This document shows positions 1-11,668 of a stretch of DNA of 64,000 bases, one piece after another. Origin of the DNA: Tetranychus cinnabarinus (lineage: Eukaryota > Arthropoda > Arachnida > Trombidiformes > Tetranychidae). The translations under genes and the position numbers were made by a program. The stretch covers positions 496,001 to 560,000 of the forward strand of contig WHVY01000006.1 in NCBI GenBank assembly GCA_022266195.1. The letters run 5' to 3'. The first letter of the stretch is position 1. Each line of letters starts with the position of its first letter. The notes under the pieces are model-generated. The model was given only the letters and a program-made list of their open reading frames with translations, was not told the DNA's origin and searched no databases.

Positions 1-3000
1 CAGAGAAAGAAAGATTCACAGATAAGCTACCTGTTAGTTGAGGATTAACTTAAGCAACTTAGAAGACTCTTCATCTCTTCTCAGTAACATCAGGCTCACC
101 AATGCCATCATCATCATCATCATCATCCTCTTTCTCTCAAGTCAATGACTCTTCAAGTATTACTAATACAGAAAAGAGAAAGAGAAATGAGAAAGAGAAG
201 AGAGACTAAGCGAGAACCGTCACTATCAACATTTACCTTGTAACGAGGTTTTTGTTCAATGTTACAATGTTGATGATGATAATGATGATACTGAGCGAAA
301 GAGAGAAAGAAAGAGAGTAGGAGGAGATTGTTTCAAGGGTCATTTCGATGGCGAAAGAAACTCTGCGCCCTTCTTCTTTGATTACACCTAACTTTTTTTC
401 CTTTATCATGAGTTATCCCCTAACATCCTCCTCCTCCTCCTGCTTTTTACCCTTGTTTCTCTCCTTCACTTCATCCCTCAACATCTTTATACCCTGTAAT
501 ACCTGTCAGGTCCAGTAAGTTGTCATACCTGATCTCATGTAAGTTAAGGTCAACAACCGAAGCACCAGCGAGTCAACAACGAGTGGGAATCATCATTCAA
601 AAATTATGTATATTTTGTTAAATCTTTCAGGTTAAAAGCATAAAGCAACCATTTTAACCAGAGAAATCTATTAAGAGAAAAGAAAAGAAAAAAAAGGTCA
701 TTGGAAGGTCAGTAAAAGTAGTAGCTTCTTCATTTTTCTTCTTCTTCTTCTTCATCATCTTCCTTGTCATTCTCTCATATATTCAACTCTCTTCACATGA
801 TGTTGATGATGATTGCTCACTCTCAATTTCTTTCAATTCTTCTTCTTATGTCAGCTTTTTAAACTTATTTATGTTCGTCAATTTTGTTGATTGAGTCTTT
901 ATAATGTTCAACCATTTAGCTTGTTTCATCTTTTAAATTTCAGCTTCTTCATCGCTCTTTCACTCTTTTTTTTACCATTTTGAGAGGCTTCTCATCATCT
1001 CAGCTCTTCTTTTACACTCTTCACTACTCATCTTCATTAAACATCCTCAACTTCCGTCAATATTCAATATAATCATTTTGCTTACCATCGTTTTCATCAT
1101 TGATTGTGTAAAGTAAAATAATGGCAACGTTGCAAGTGATAACTTAAAAACTTGCTGCAAAACCATCTTTCAAAACTCAATGATAATTGAGAAACCAGAA
1201 ACAATGAAACTCTTTTGTTGATAATAATAAAATTATTATCACCATTGGACTTGTTGTTTTTACTTGTTGTTGTTTTTTCATCATCATTGAATCCATCTTC
1301 ACCTTCCTGTTATTAAAGCATCTCTCCCATGGTTAAACTGATATTACAGGTAACAAATTGAACAATTTGTAGTAACCTCTCAACCAATCAAATACCCAAT
1401 ATTACTATTTAATCAGAAGAGAAGTAAAAAAGAGAAGAGAATAGAGAATAGAGATAAATTGTTCAAAATTTATACCATCAATTGGCTGAAGTCAAGGGAA
1501 ACACAAGAACTCTTGAAAAATAGTAAAAAAGAGGAAAGTAAATGCTGAAGTAATGATTACTGTGACCAAGAAAAAGTAAAACAAGATTCTCATTCTTAAT
1601 TCAGAGTCTTATATACGAATGGCAACCTTTTTCAGCAACAAAGTATCAAACTGAGATATAATGGATCCAATTTTATCTCCAGTCTAACCTTGGACCAATT
1701 TGTTCATGAGAGTTTTGACAAAAAAACTTATTTGTTATTATCGTCATCATTCTTTGCCATTTGAAATCCATCAAAACCAGAACTGATAATTATGATGATG
1801 ATAATCATAAATTGATGAAAATCTTTAAGTGGGCATTTTGATATGGAAAGAGAGCAACGAGACGAAACTGGTGAACACAATTGCATCGAGTAAAGCGACC
1901 TTCGATGCTGCAATATTTATAATCAATTTCATTTCCATAAATGGGTTTCTTTCAAGTTGACTTTCCACCTTTTCCTGATCAGAATTCACTTTCATTTGAT
2001 CTTGTTTTGGTAAAAAAAAGTTTCATCATCACCATCATCATTTACGTTTCCATATAAGGTTTATCCTCATTATTTGGTTTCTGCAGTTGAGCAAGAGAGC
2101 AAGAAAGAGATCAGTAAATGGTGAAAATGTTGAAAAAATCAAGTTATGATTTGTTTTGTTTGTTTACCGGGATGCTTGATGAATCGAGAATCATATTGAA
2201 GATTACTAATTTAAATGAAATTAGATTCACTCAATTATCAACAGGCATAGATTACTGTCATAATATTTAAGAGCAAAACAAACAATCATCTCTCAACCCC
2301 ATCAATCTTTCCAATTGGTCATCTTATCTTCATCAATTCTTTACATCATTACTTGTTTGATTAACCAGAACAGGATTTGAGTTACTTTCTTCTTTTATTT
2401 TTCTTCTTCTTCTTCTTTTCTTTGCTTTTCAGTTTTGCCAAATCTTTTTCAACATTTTTTTTGTTCTTCTTCTTTTATCATCAGATTCTTGCAACTATCA
2501 CTTTTAGCATCAATATCATGATTAGCTTTTCTCCATCCCTAAATCTCTTGACCGCTTTCCAGTTCGAAGGTTTCTCTGGTTTTGAAAGAAGAAAAAGAAA
2601 TGCAAAGAAAAAAAATTAATACCATCTGAACCATAATTAGCTTAAAAAGCAATTCACGCGCGTTTAAATGAAACTTTCATGCAAACATTTCAATTTTGCA
2701 AATAAATACTCAAACCGACCATACACATGCACACAATAAATCCGATCGTGCCATTGATTATCCCAGTAAATCTTGAAGGAAAATGGTAAGAATAATAACC
2801 AGAAAAGGCCAAGTTGTAAGCACATTGAGGAAGAGTTTTAATATTTGAATGAGGACGATCCTCGCGTTCAGACACGTTTGATTAGTGACCGTAAATCGTC
2901 AGAGGTTATGCTGATGTGGAGAGTAAATGTAATTATCTAATTTATTGTGGGAGTTGTCCTACGCTGTGTTGATAATGAAATAATCTTTTTTTGTTGGTTC

Positions 3001-4460
3001 GCTGGTTGCTTGGTTGGTTGACTTTCTCCTTCTTCGTTCTTTATTATCATCTTATTTTACTGGTTCTTCTCCGTTCTGGCCTATTCAACTAATAGAAAAA
3101 AAAAACGTTTTTATGATGATAATTAAAGTGTTGTTCTTCCCTACCTACAATCTAACTTGATTTAACTGGGAGAAATAATTGCAGGTAAAAAAAAGACGAG
3201 AATTATTTTTACCAACAAATCCTTTAGGGAAGTTCATATACATGTAAGTTGAACAATGTAAGGGAGTAACGTTATTAGCATTATCATTATTACCTTTGAT
3301 TAAATCTGGATTTCAACAAATTGATGGTTTCTTTACTGTTTCAACTTTCTTTTTTCTGCAACTTGCCTCTTTTTCCTCCTTCACTCCATCTTCCTAATCA
3401 GTAATGCTGATGATGATTATGATGATTCCAATAACCTACAATTATCAATTATCAATTGATATGAATTGTAAATGTATGATGATATTTTAATTGCCGTATT
3501 AACGCATAATTAACGATTATGATTCCAAGCTCATCCGGCCATTGTTAATCAAGTTGAGAAGTGATGCACAATTTTGTTGATTCAGATCGCCATTGGTGGT
3601 AAAGTTGTGATGATGATACAAAACAAAACATCTAAAAAAGGAAGAAGCAGATGGAATAAAGTTAAGAATTTGATTCAGTAAATGAGCAAAAAGCAGATGG
3701 GTAAAAAAGAAGAAGAGTAACCTTAAGAAAAATGGTGAATGACATGTTAATCGGGTTACAATGAAAACAAAGTAAACGATAGAAGGTACTTTTTCCTTAA
3801 ATGCAAAGCAATCTTCCGACTACAGATCGACTATTGTATTAGTATAAAGTAATCATAATGATCCAGTAAAAAAGCGCTTCTATTCATTTCAATGAACTTA
3901 ATGCATTTGGAAATTCACTTAATATTAGCTTTGATCGCCGATTAGCATACAAGAAATTTACAACCAAATCAACTTAACTTTTTTGAATTTCACCAAAAAA
4001 TAAAATTGCTGGATCGTAAATATTTGAAAGTGCACATTCATCAAATCACTTTAAGAACTATCAGCTTCGTAATTAATCTTAAACAAAATAATGAACTCTA
4101 CATAATGATTATCTACAAGTCAGAATTGATATGAAATGAAAAACAAACAAAAAAATCTGAAAACCTGTATTCTATCAAGTTTCATTGCTAAATCATTTTC
4201 TAGATTAATTAAAAGTTAATAAATGATTATTATAACCATGAAATTGTATGAATACATAATTAGTATCTATCAACAATATTTGTTAAGTTTTCTGGCTTCA
4301 AGTTTCCAATATTACTTACAATGTTCATTAATTAAAAATCAAAGATAACTCGGTTGAAATTAAGTGGAGGAGAAAGTTTCAAACTTGCAGAAAATGTTCC
4401 AACATGTTCCATGGAAAGTTTTTCATCGAATGGACACCACAAATTTCAAGATTGACTTAC
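1..4460. other. AT-rich non-coding stretch, no gene resolved
   Basis: I see no long open frame that reads like a protein. The stretch contains CAT/ATG trinucleotide runs (about 103-125 and scattered later), CT/GA-rich tracts and poly-A/T runs, as expected of introns or intergenic DNA. Two short open stretches with splice-like borders on the minus strand (237-290 and 1086-1154) are possible exons. Only the first is listed, with low confidence. The region could be intron of the gene that owns the exon at 4461-4574. Confidence 0.5.
237..290 (-). CDS. Possible small exon of an unidentified minus-strand gene
   Basis: On the minus strand a strong pyrimidine tract ends in CTCAG, followed by 54 open bases and a GTAAAT donor. 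Read in phase 0 it gives 18 residues, YHHYHHQHCNIEQKPRYK. The acceptor is good and both ends are phase 0. However, a 54-nt open stretch between splice-like signals can easily occur by chance in this sequence, and the product matches nothing I know. It could belong to the same gene as 4461-4574. Confidence 0.18.
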
Positions 4461-4574
4461 ATTCTGACCATAGTTTGCATAATATTTTGTATCATATTTC
4501 GTTAGGTTTATAATGCTTGACCAGTCACCATTTTGATCCAACAGATCTGAATCTTCGTAGCCAAGTGAGTTTAT
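4461..4574 (-). CDS. Probable internal exon of an unidentified minus-strand gene
   Basis: On the minus strand a pyrimidine-rich tract ending in CATTAG is followed by 114 bases open only in phase 0, then a perfect GTAAGT donor. The 38 encoded residues begin INSLGYEDSDLLDQNGDWSS and end with a Tyr/Asn-rich stretch finishing NYGQN. The residue mix (Asp, Glu, Trp, Gly) differs from the Phe/Ile/Lys-rich translations of the surrounding AT-rich DNA, which supports real coding. I do not recognise the protein. Neighbouring exons were not found with confidence, so the gene probably has long introns here. Confidence 0.45.
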
Positions 4575-7500
4575 CTAATGGTAAATAAGGAAAAAGGTCA
4601 AAATAAATCAACATGGAATATTAAGCTAATAGCTTTATCAAAAAGAACAATTAAATAATTATTAATAAACGATTAGCAGTTTTAATTACTTCGTGTAATC
4701 ATCGCCTGAATGTCTTCAATTAACACTACGCGCAATTTGAAGCGTTGCTGTTTCCCATTGACAGTGTTGTTGAAATTTCTCAGTCGTTCAAAGATCATCG
4801 CCGTTGATAATCACCATTAGGGTAACAATTAAATCAAGCATGTAGGAATAAATCTTGAGTAAGATGAATTAGTTGAATTAGATTCAATGTATCAATGTTA
4901 AGTGAGGGTAAAGAGTCAGAGAGAAAGCATAAGAACACACAAAAACAAGAAAAAGTGTAAGTCAAGGCGAACCAAACAGAGAAAACGGAACATAAGTTGT
5001 TAATTGGGACTTAATCATGCAAATCATAATCATAAAGCGAAAAAAATGGCCAAGGAAGATGACACATACATAGTATTGAATAAATTTCATTAACATTAAT
5101 TACTAAGTTGAAAGAAACAATTGCTAAATTATGGCGATCAATTATAAATGATTTAACATGTGTGACATAAAGAAGGATTACAAAAGCGCGAAATTTACTG
5201 TCTTTTCACCCAATTACGGGAATAAGGGAACCGCTCAACAAACGGTTACTCTCGATAAATTCAGCGTAACTCGTACAATGCACCACTAAACGGCAGAGAC
5301 TAAGGTCGAGGAAAACACAAAGGTGTTACAAAGATTAAATCACAATAAAAAATTACAATAGTTAAATTAATAAATTAAACTAAATCACATTTAATTAACC
5401 CGGTAATGAACACATTGACCAATGAAAATCAATTTTCGCAGCTCCCTCCCTCTCGTTTCTTAAAGTTGACTTACATCAATCAGATGTTAATTATGCGTTT
5501 CGATAATTTATAATGAGTAATATCTTTTAATATTTCAACTCGAATTTCATTTACCTTCTGATTATTATAATATTTACCAACTTATCAATTATGAATATTT
5601 GATTGTGAAAACAGCCTCCATTCTAGTGCAACTTTCAACTGTGTTTAACCTTTCCCATTATGCAGATCATTTACAGCATTAATAACATGTAAATGGCGTC
5701 TTCATTGGATTATTTTTCAGCTTTTTTTCACAAGGTTGTACAATTTTTTCACCATTTATAGTTTTTTTCATGTTTGTAATTTACAATTGACATAAGGAAT
5801 AGTACCAGGTCTCCACTGAGCCTTACATCAATCAACATCTTGACCAATTCAACCTTGTCAAGTGTGTACCGTTTGATTAACCAAAGCATTGGGTCAACGC
5901 TTTCTTGCGAAAGTTTGACTTTTTTTCTCTTAACACTGTTATTTTATTGTTGACATTTTTTTTATAATTTACAATAATAAACAGACTTTCACTCTCAATT
6001 TCAGTCAGCTAATCTGATTTTTTGTGTTCATCTATTGTTGGTTTTTAGAGACTTGATTTGACTCTCAATTTATTGGTACTTTTTGTCACCCTTTATCATT
6101 ATTGTTATGATTATTGTTAATTTTGTCTTTTTTCGCCTGTTAATTCAATGTAAACAATGAAACATTATCAACTTGTCAACAGATTTGTTACCTTTAGCTT
6201 TATATTTTTAAAATATATAAAACATGAAACAAATGAGAAACACAAAAGTCAATAGTATTAATTTACTACAAAATTGACCTTTTTTTGTGCTGTGGCCAGA
6301 CTTGCGTGAAAAATGAGACCAATCTATTGACAATTTTAATTTCATTTGGATTTGATTTTAATTGCTATTGACTGTTTATTTTGATTACTGGCTGTGTACA
6401 AAGACATAGATTTTGATGAAAGATTGAAGTAAAACCAGTTTAATTGATATTTTTGTCTCTCTCTCTTTAGGTTTGCTTCAAGTCGCAGCTTTTGGTTCAA
6501 GAATAAGTGCAACCGAAGGAAGAGAAACCTTATTTCCAATCTTAATTTGATTCTATTTTAATCTTATTCCCTTAAATTGAACCCTGTAATCAAAAACATC
6601 GGATTTAATCATTAACAATTCAAATCGACAAAGGATGAAAAAATATATACACATCTAGATGCATTCATATTTACATTAAAACATGTGTAATTACATCAAA
6701 TGAAACCTTGCACACAATCAACTAATATATTAATTTCCAATCATCATTAACACATAAGTTAATATTAACTTGGATAATGGTAAATGTAACAAATTGATAA
6801 ATCTAAACCTCTCCTTCAATAAACCAAACAATGAGAGTTTCAAATTCAACACACAGATTAATTTAATTCAACAATAACGATTGAAAAGGATTAAATTGAC
6901 TTCAATTGTGAACATTTAAAAGAGTCTAGATAATCATTGACAGGTTAAATTGAATACAATCTTAATAATGTTGTCTACAGATGATTTTAATCACAGACTG
7001 ATTTTAACACCCAACTGATCCATATTTTCATCTATTTACAGATTCAAATCAATGGAAACCAAAGAAATTAGCTGATTGTTGAAGACACCAAATGAAAGTG
7101 AACACACATTAGATGGGAAATTAAACTTAAAAACCTGTTGACATTAACATTGTGACTGGAGTAACTTGCTTGTCAACAGATTGATGATGATCATGTTCAG
7201 ATTGACAGGAGCAGCGTAAAAACAACAATTAACAATAATATATATTCAACAATTATAGCATTATCCTGAAAATGAAGCTAATTTTCAGGCTTTAACTTTG
7301 AACTCTCAGCTGTGAAACAGCCAATAAAAGGAGACAAAAAAACGGGATGAGAATCTGGTTTAACGTTTAATTTGAAATTTGCAGCATTTTTTAGCTGATT
7401 GTTGTTCACAAATCAACACTTTAAAGGATTGATTTGATGAAATGTATTAATACAAATGGATGAAGGAACGTAACAAGTTATAAAAAGATTGAATGAAATG

Positions 7501-8334
7501 AACAATGAAAAACATTATATTGACCCAAGCCTGATATAATTAACAACTTAATCAATTAATTTACTCGAAACCAATTTTTCAATGACTACTTATCGTGATG
7601 AGGATTAATTTAGAAACATGTTGATCAATGTGATTGACCATTTTAACTAAACTTAATTAACTTTTGAAAGTAAATTGAATTGAAACAATTAAAAGTAACC
7701 TTTGCATGGGAATGGAAAGCAAAAGCTCAAATAATTCAATTAAAATGTTAACTTTGGAATTTAAATTTAAGGTGAAAAATGTAATTAAATAAATTGCAAT
7801 GAAAAGGTTGATGGAATTGATGAAATTTGATGAAAAAAAGGGAAAAATTGATGACAATATTCCAGATATTTGAACACTTTACTTTCACTTGATTGAGAAA
7901 AGTGAATTTTTACCAAATGAAGTAATTGTTATTCATTTCTGTTACCATTTTTTCAAGACTTAATTATGATTAAAGGTAACATTAATAATGATAATAATAA
8001 ATGTGAATCAAAAAGTGTAACTAAAGTTGAACATCTGAGTATCTTTTGTGTTCAAGTTGATTGAGAAGTTGATCAACAATTCAATTGCATGGATTGAAAA
8101 AATGCGAACCCAGAAAAACACACGAAATGAACGCAAACAAAAATAAGAAAAGCTTTTTTCATCTGCAAGAAAAAAGGTGTTTTTTTGTCTCCAAAAAAAC
8201 CGATTTAACCCTAAAAAAGGTGACATTTTTCGGAAGTTACTTTCGTTTGTTGTTGCTGTTGTTAACCTTTTTTTCATTCACATTATTTTTAATGTTAATT
8301 GTTACCAGCAAAGTGACCCGATGTCAACTGAAAG
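4575..8334. other. AT-rich stretch without a resolved gene
   Basis: No convincing exon was found. Two patches, about 4690-4790 and 5185-5320, are richer in CpG than their surroundings. The second holds an AACCG/CGGTT inverted repeat (5229-5233 and 5243-5247). These could be promoter or enhancer sequence, or remnants of a mobile element. The rest is homopolymer-rich AT sequence leading to the histidine-rich gene. Confidence 0.4.
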
Positions 8335-8343
8335 TATATATAA
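8335..8343 (+). promoter_or_regulatory. TATA box of the histidine-rich protein gene
   Basis: TATATATAA lies about 190 bases before the ATG at 8529. A TCATT-like initiator sits about 30 bases downstream (around 8365). This spacing fits a core promoter giving a 5' leader of about 165 nt. No intron is needed between the box and the start codon. Confidence 0.5.
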
Positions 8344-8528
8344 CCCGATTGGTGATAATCTCATTGATTCATTTCAGTTTTGCAGGTTTGACACTTCATT
8401 TGATCAGTTACAATCAGGATTTCAATCAAAGCTTGGCTTTTGCCGTTTTAACCTCAGCAACGGTGCATGTTCAAGTGTTGAAGGATTTACACCGATTTTT
8501 CAATTTGCGTTAACAGTTAATATTAACC

Positions 8529-11500
8529 ATGAAACTGTTGGCTTTCATTTTGTGCTCAGTGTTCATTGTTGATCCAACCTTTGGTGATCCCTTGACTGCT
8601 CTGGTTAAAGCCATAAGTCCCGAAGTTGAACCTAAAAATGGCCTTTTTGAGATGAACACTTTAACCCAAGCCTTGCAACCTTCAGCTTCACATGGATGGG
8701 GTCATCATGGCTGGGGTGGTCATGGCGGTGGTCATGGACATGGATGTAAAGAGGTTAATAGTCATTCAATTGTTCATCCAAAACTCAACCCAAACCCAAA
8801 TCTAATTCAATATTTAAATGTAATTTTCTTTGATTCGCCAGGAAGTCGTTCATCATCATCATCATCACCATCATCATTCAAAGATGATTGCTCATCATGT
8901 TCACGACCATGTAAGTCCGAAAATCAAATTTCTTTTCTCATTGAAATCAAAAGAGATTCCAAAATATCTTCAAATGTTGACTTACAAATTTCGAGTAATT
9001 TTTAGCCAAAAAGATTCAATTTTACCAGAAAATGATTTCACCCAAAAAGACTTTACCTGATCTCAGAGTTTCTGGTTTGGTAAAATTTTGTCAAATCGAT
9101 GAGTTGATTCTTAGATTACAAATGATTCAAAATTGAGTTAGATTTTGTATTTTAACCAACAATCACAAAAAAAGTTCAAGTTAATTCATCTCAATTAGAA
9201 GGCAAAATTTGCAAAATTAGCTGAAATGATGAATATTTTTTTCAATCTCATTCTTTATTTCTAGAAAGTCTTGAACCGAATTCAAGTTTTAAATGTAAAG
9301 ATTGAAATGATTAGCAATTTGTTATTTGACCTGATTTAGTTAAGAAATTTTGTAAATTTTTGGAAACTTTGATTGTTGATAAGTTAATTTACAAGATTGA
9401 TCATTTAGCTTAACCTTAAAGTACCTCAAGTGAGTGATTGAGATTTCTTGGGTTTATTTGCCATTCCATTTGTATGCTGATCACATCAGTCAAAATCATT
9501 CAACTTATCACCATCATTTTGATTGTTATTTACCTTGTTAATATTCAGCTCATTGATTTACTGATTGTTTTTAATTTGTTTAAACTGCATGTTAATCTGA
9601 TTGAAAATTTCAACTGAGAAAACTTTCTTCTAACTCAACCATTTTTATCAGATAATTAGATTATCTTTTTGACATTAATGACCATAATCAATCTTCGTTG
9701 TTGAGGTTTTTTTAGCACTTGCATTTTGCTTCGTTTTCACCCAAAATTTTCACTTTCTAGAGTTAAATGAAACTGCCATTTATGCTCATCACATCATGAA
9801 AGCTTACCCTGAAAAAAAAGACTTGAAATTATGTTAACATTTGATGTAAAAAGATAAAATTGGCAAAAGCCATTCAATAACATTATTGATTTCAAGAGGA
9901 ATTTCATTTTTCCCATTTTTAATTCATTTTCGTTTAATTCAAAACACTTTCATCTTTAGGGCCACAAACACGGACATCATCATGTAAGTTAAATGACCAA
10001 TTGAATTGTAAACACGAAAAATCTAACAATTGCTTTCTTCCATCAACAGGGACACAAACATGGTCATCATCATGTAAGTTGAAGTCATTTTGATGTTAGA
10101 AGAAAATGTTGATCATATTATTCAATTGATTCAGGGACATAAACACGAAGCTTGGCATTCACATGGACACAAGCATGGACATGATCACGGTCATCATCAT
10201 GTAAGTAGACAATAATAAGTTGTCCGAAAAAATTGTCCCTCAATTTTCATTGTTGATTACTTTATTTGTCCATCAACAGGGTCACAAACATGGTCATGGA
10301 CACAAACATGTAAGTTGTCAGTGAATCAACAGCCTTTGTTAATGCCCTCAAACCTGATGCTCTTGGCAAGGTTTTAACATTTATTGCTAATTATTGAGCA
10401 AATTGGGGTTAATCAAAGATTCAATTATATCAATTTTATTCCAATCAATCTTTTAAATCGCAAGTTAACTGTTTATTGATAAATTGGCTAAAGATTTGTT
10501 GCACTTATTTTCATCATTTTACTTTCGATTTTTTCACTTTTTTTTCTAATTCTATTAACTCATCTTTTTATCAGGATCATCATCATGGTCACCATCACAG
10601 TCATGGACATAAACACGATCACGGTCATCATCATGTAAGTTATTGAAAGGTTAAACCAGTCTTATTGAGAGACTGCAATGTTGATTACATTTAATCTGTT
10701 ATTTAATTTGCTTTCAATTCTTATCTTTTATTGTTTCATGTTTACCTTACTTTGATCACATGAGTTTATTGGCATCAGCTATTATTAAATGTGATTCATT
10801 TATTCAACTGATAATATCTCATGTTGATCAGGGAAACATGTTGAATGGGAGAAAGTCAAACAAGCGTAAAGCATTTTACCATCCAACATTGGGTTAGCAA
10901 AAAAGTCTGCAAGAGCAACATTTTTCCAAACGAAATAAATCAATTTGTTAAAATCCAAATTCAATTTTAAATTGGAAAATAATTGTCTAATATTTGTCAT
11001 CAATTGAGCTAATCATAATTTGATTATTGCTTCCAAAAATTAGCTTCTGTCAGATTCAATTCGCATGTAAACCAAGCTTTGAAGATGAACCCAAAACGAT
11101 GACTTTCTCATTTTAGCAACTAATCAACATTGAAGAAACAAATTAATTTTAAACAAAAATCTTTTAACTTTTAACTCAAGGGTCACAAACACGGGCACGG
11201 CCATAAACACGACCATTGGCATGGGCACGATCACAAGCATGGTCACAAACACGGCCACGATCATTGGCACCAACATGGGCACAAACACGACAATTGGCAT
11301 TCCCATAAACATGGACATGGACACAAACACGTAAATAGCTTTTAATTGGTTTCCTTTTCTTTCCAAAATCTCATGTTCTTTTCACTTTGACACTGCAGGG
11401 TCACCATCATGGACATGATCACGGACACCATCACGGTCACCATCACCATGGATGGCATGATCATGGGCACCATGGACATGGTTGGGGCGATCATGGAAAC

Positions 11501-11668
11501 GATCACGGCTGGGGACATAAATCAATCCACAGTTATTCCGCCAAAGGAGGCGATGATTCAAAGTATATTCCTGAATCTGGAATCAGTGGACCAGGATATA
11601 AACTCATCGAATCTTTTAGTCAATCATCTGACAAACCAGATTCAGAATCTTATGCTGCCAAGTCTTAA
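8529..11668 (+). CDS. Secreted histidine/glycine-rich protein (nine exons)
   Basis: Exons inferred from splice signals are 8529-8753, 8842-8910, 9960-9983, 10050-10073, 10135-10200, 10280-10309, 10575-10634, 11181-11330 and 11399-11668. All junctions are phase 0, giving 305 residues. The first 19 residues (MKLLAFILCSVFIVDPTFG) form a signal peptide. A non-repetitive segment of about 35 residues follows, then His-rich sequence of GHKHGHHH type from about residue 56. The C-terminal ~40 residues are Ser/Asp/Gly-rich without His runs. High His content suggests binding of Zn, Cu or haem outside the cell, but that is inference and no enzyme domain is visible. The first donor (GTTAAT at 8754) is weak and was chosen because it keeps the frame. 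The exon at 11181 uses a CAAG acceptor. A possible ATTAAA poly-A signal lies near 11919. Extra micro-exons could have been missed. Confidence 0.75.
9960..11668 (+). repeat. Array of duplicated phase-0 His-rich exons
   Basis: Seven exons in a row begin with a Gly or Asp codon straight after the acceptor (GGN CAC AAA CAC type). Nearly all end in a His codon directly before GTAAGT or GTAAAT. Lengths are 24, 24, 66, 30, 60, 150 and 270 nt, and all but the terminal exon are multiples of 3 in symmetric phase 0. Any internal member can therefore be skipped or duplicated without breaking the frame. The first two are nearly identical 24-mers. The pattern points to growth of the gene by exon duplication. 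Confidence 0.7.

Noticed and set aside
1086..1154. 69-nt open minus-strand stretch between TTTTGCAG and GTAAGC, phase 0
   Set aside because: The translation (QVFKLSLATLPLFYFTQSMM...) is like spurious AT-rich frames, and no neighbouring exon supports it.
2130..2200. Possible 37-nt minus-strand exon (NLQYDSRFIKHP) with a GTAAAC donor
   Set aside because: Very short, with a weak acceptor context and no adjoining exon.
2690..2875. Minus-strand frame with a membrane-like segment (GTIGFIVCMCMVGLSIYLQ)
   Set aside because: There is no ATG start, no usable acceptor after the in-frame stop upstream, and no homology that I recognise.
8085..8513. 142-codon plus-strand frame overlapping the His-rich gene promoter
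   Set aside because: It spans the TATA box and leader, and its Phe/Leu/Lys composition is that of AT-rich non-coding DNA.
11124..11366. Minus-strand frame with Val/Met/Phe-rich, membrane-like translation
   Set aside because: It is the antisense shadow of His codons (ATG/GTG read from CAT/CAC) in the exon at 11181-11330.
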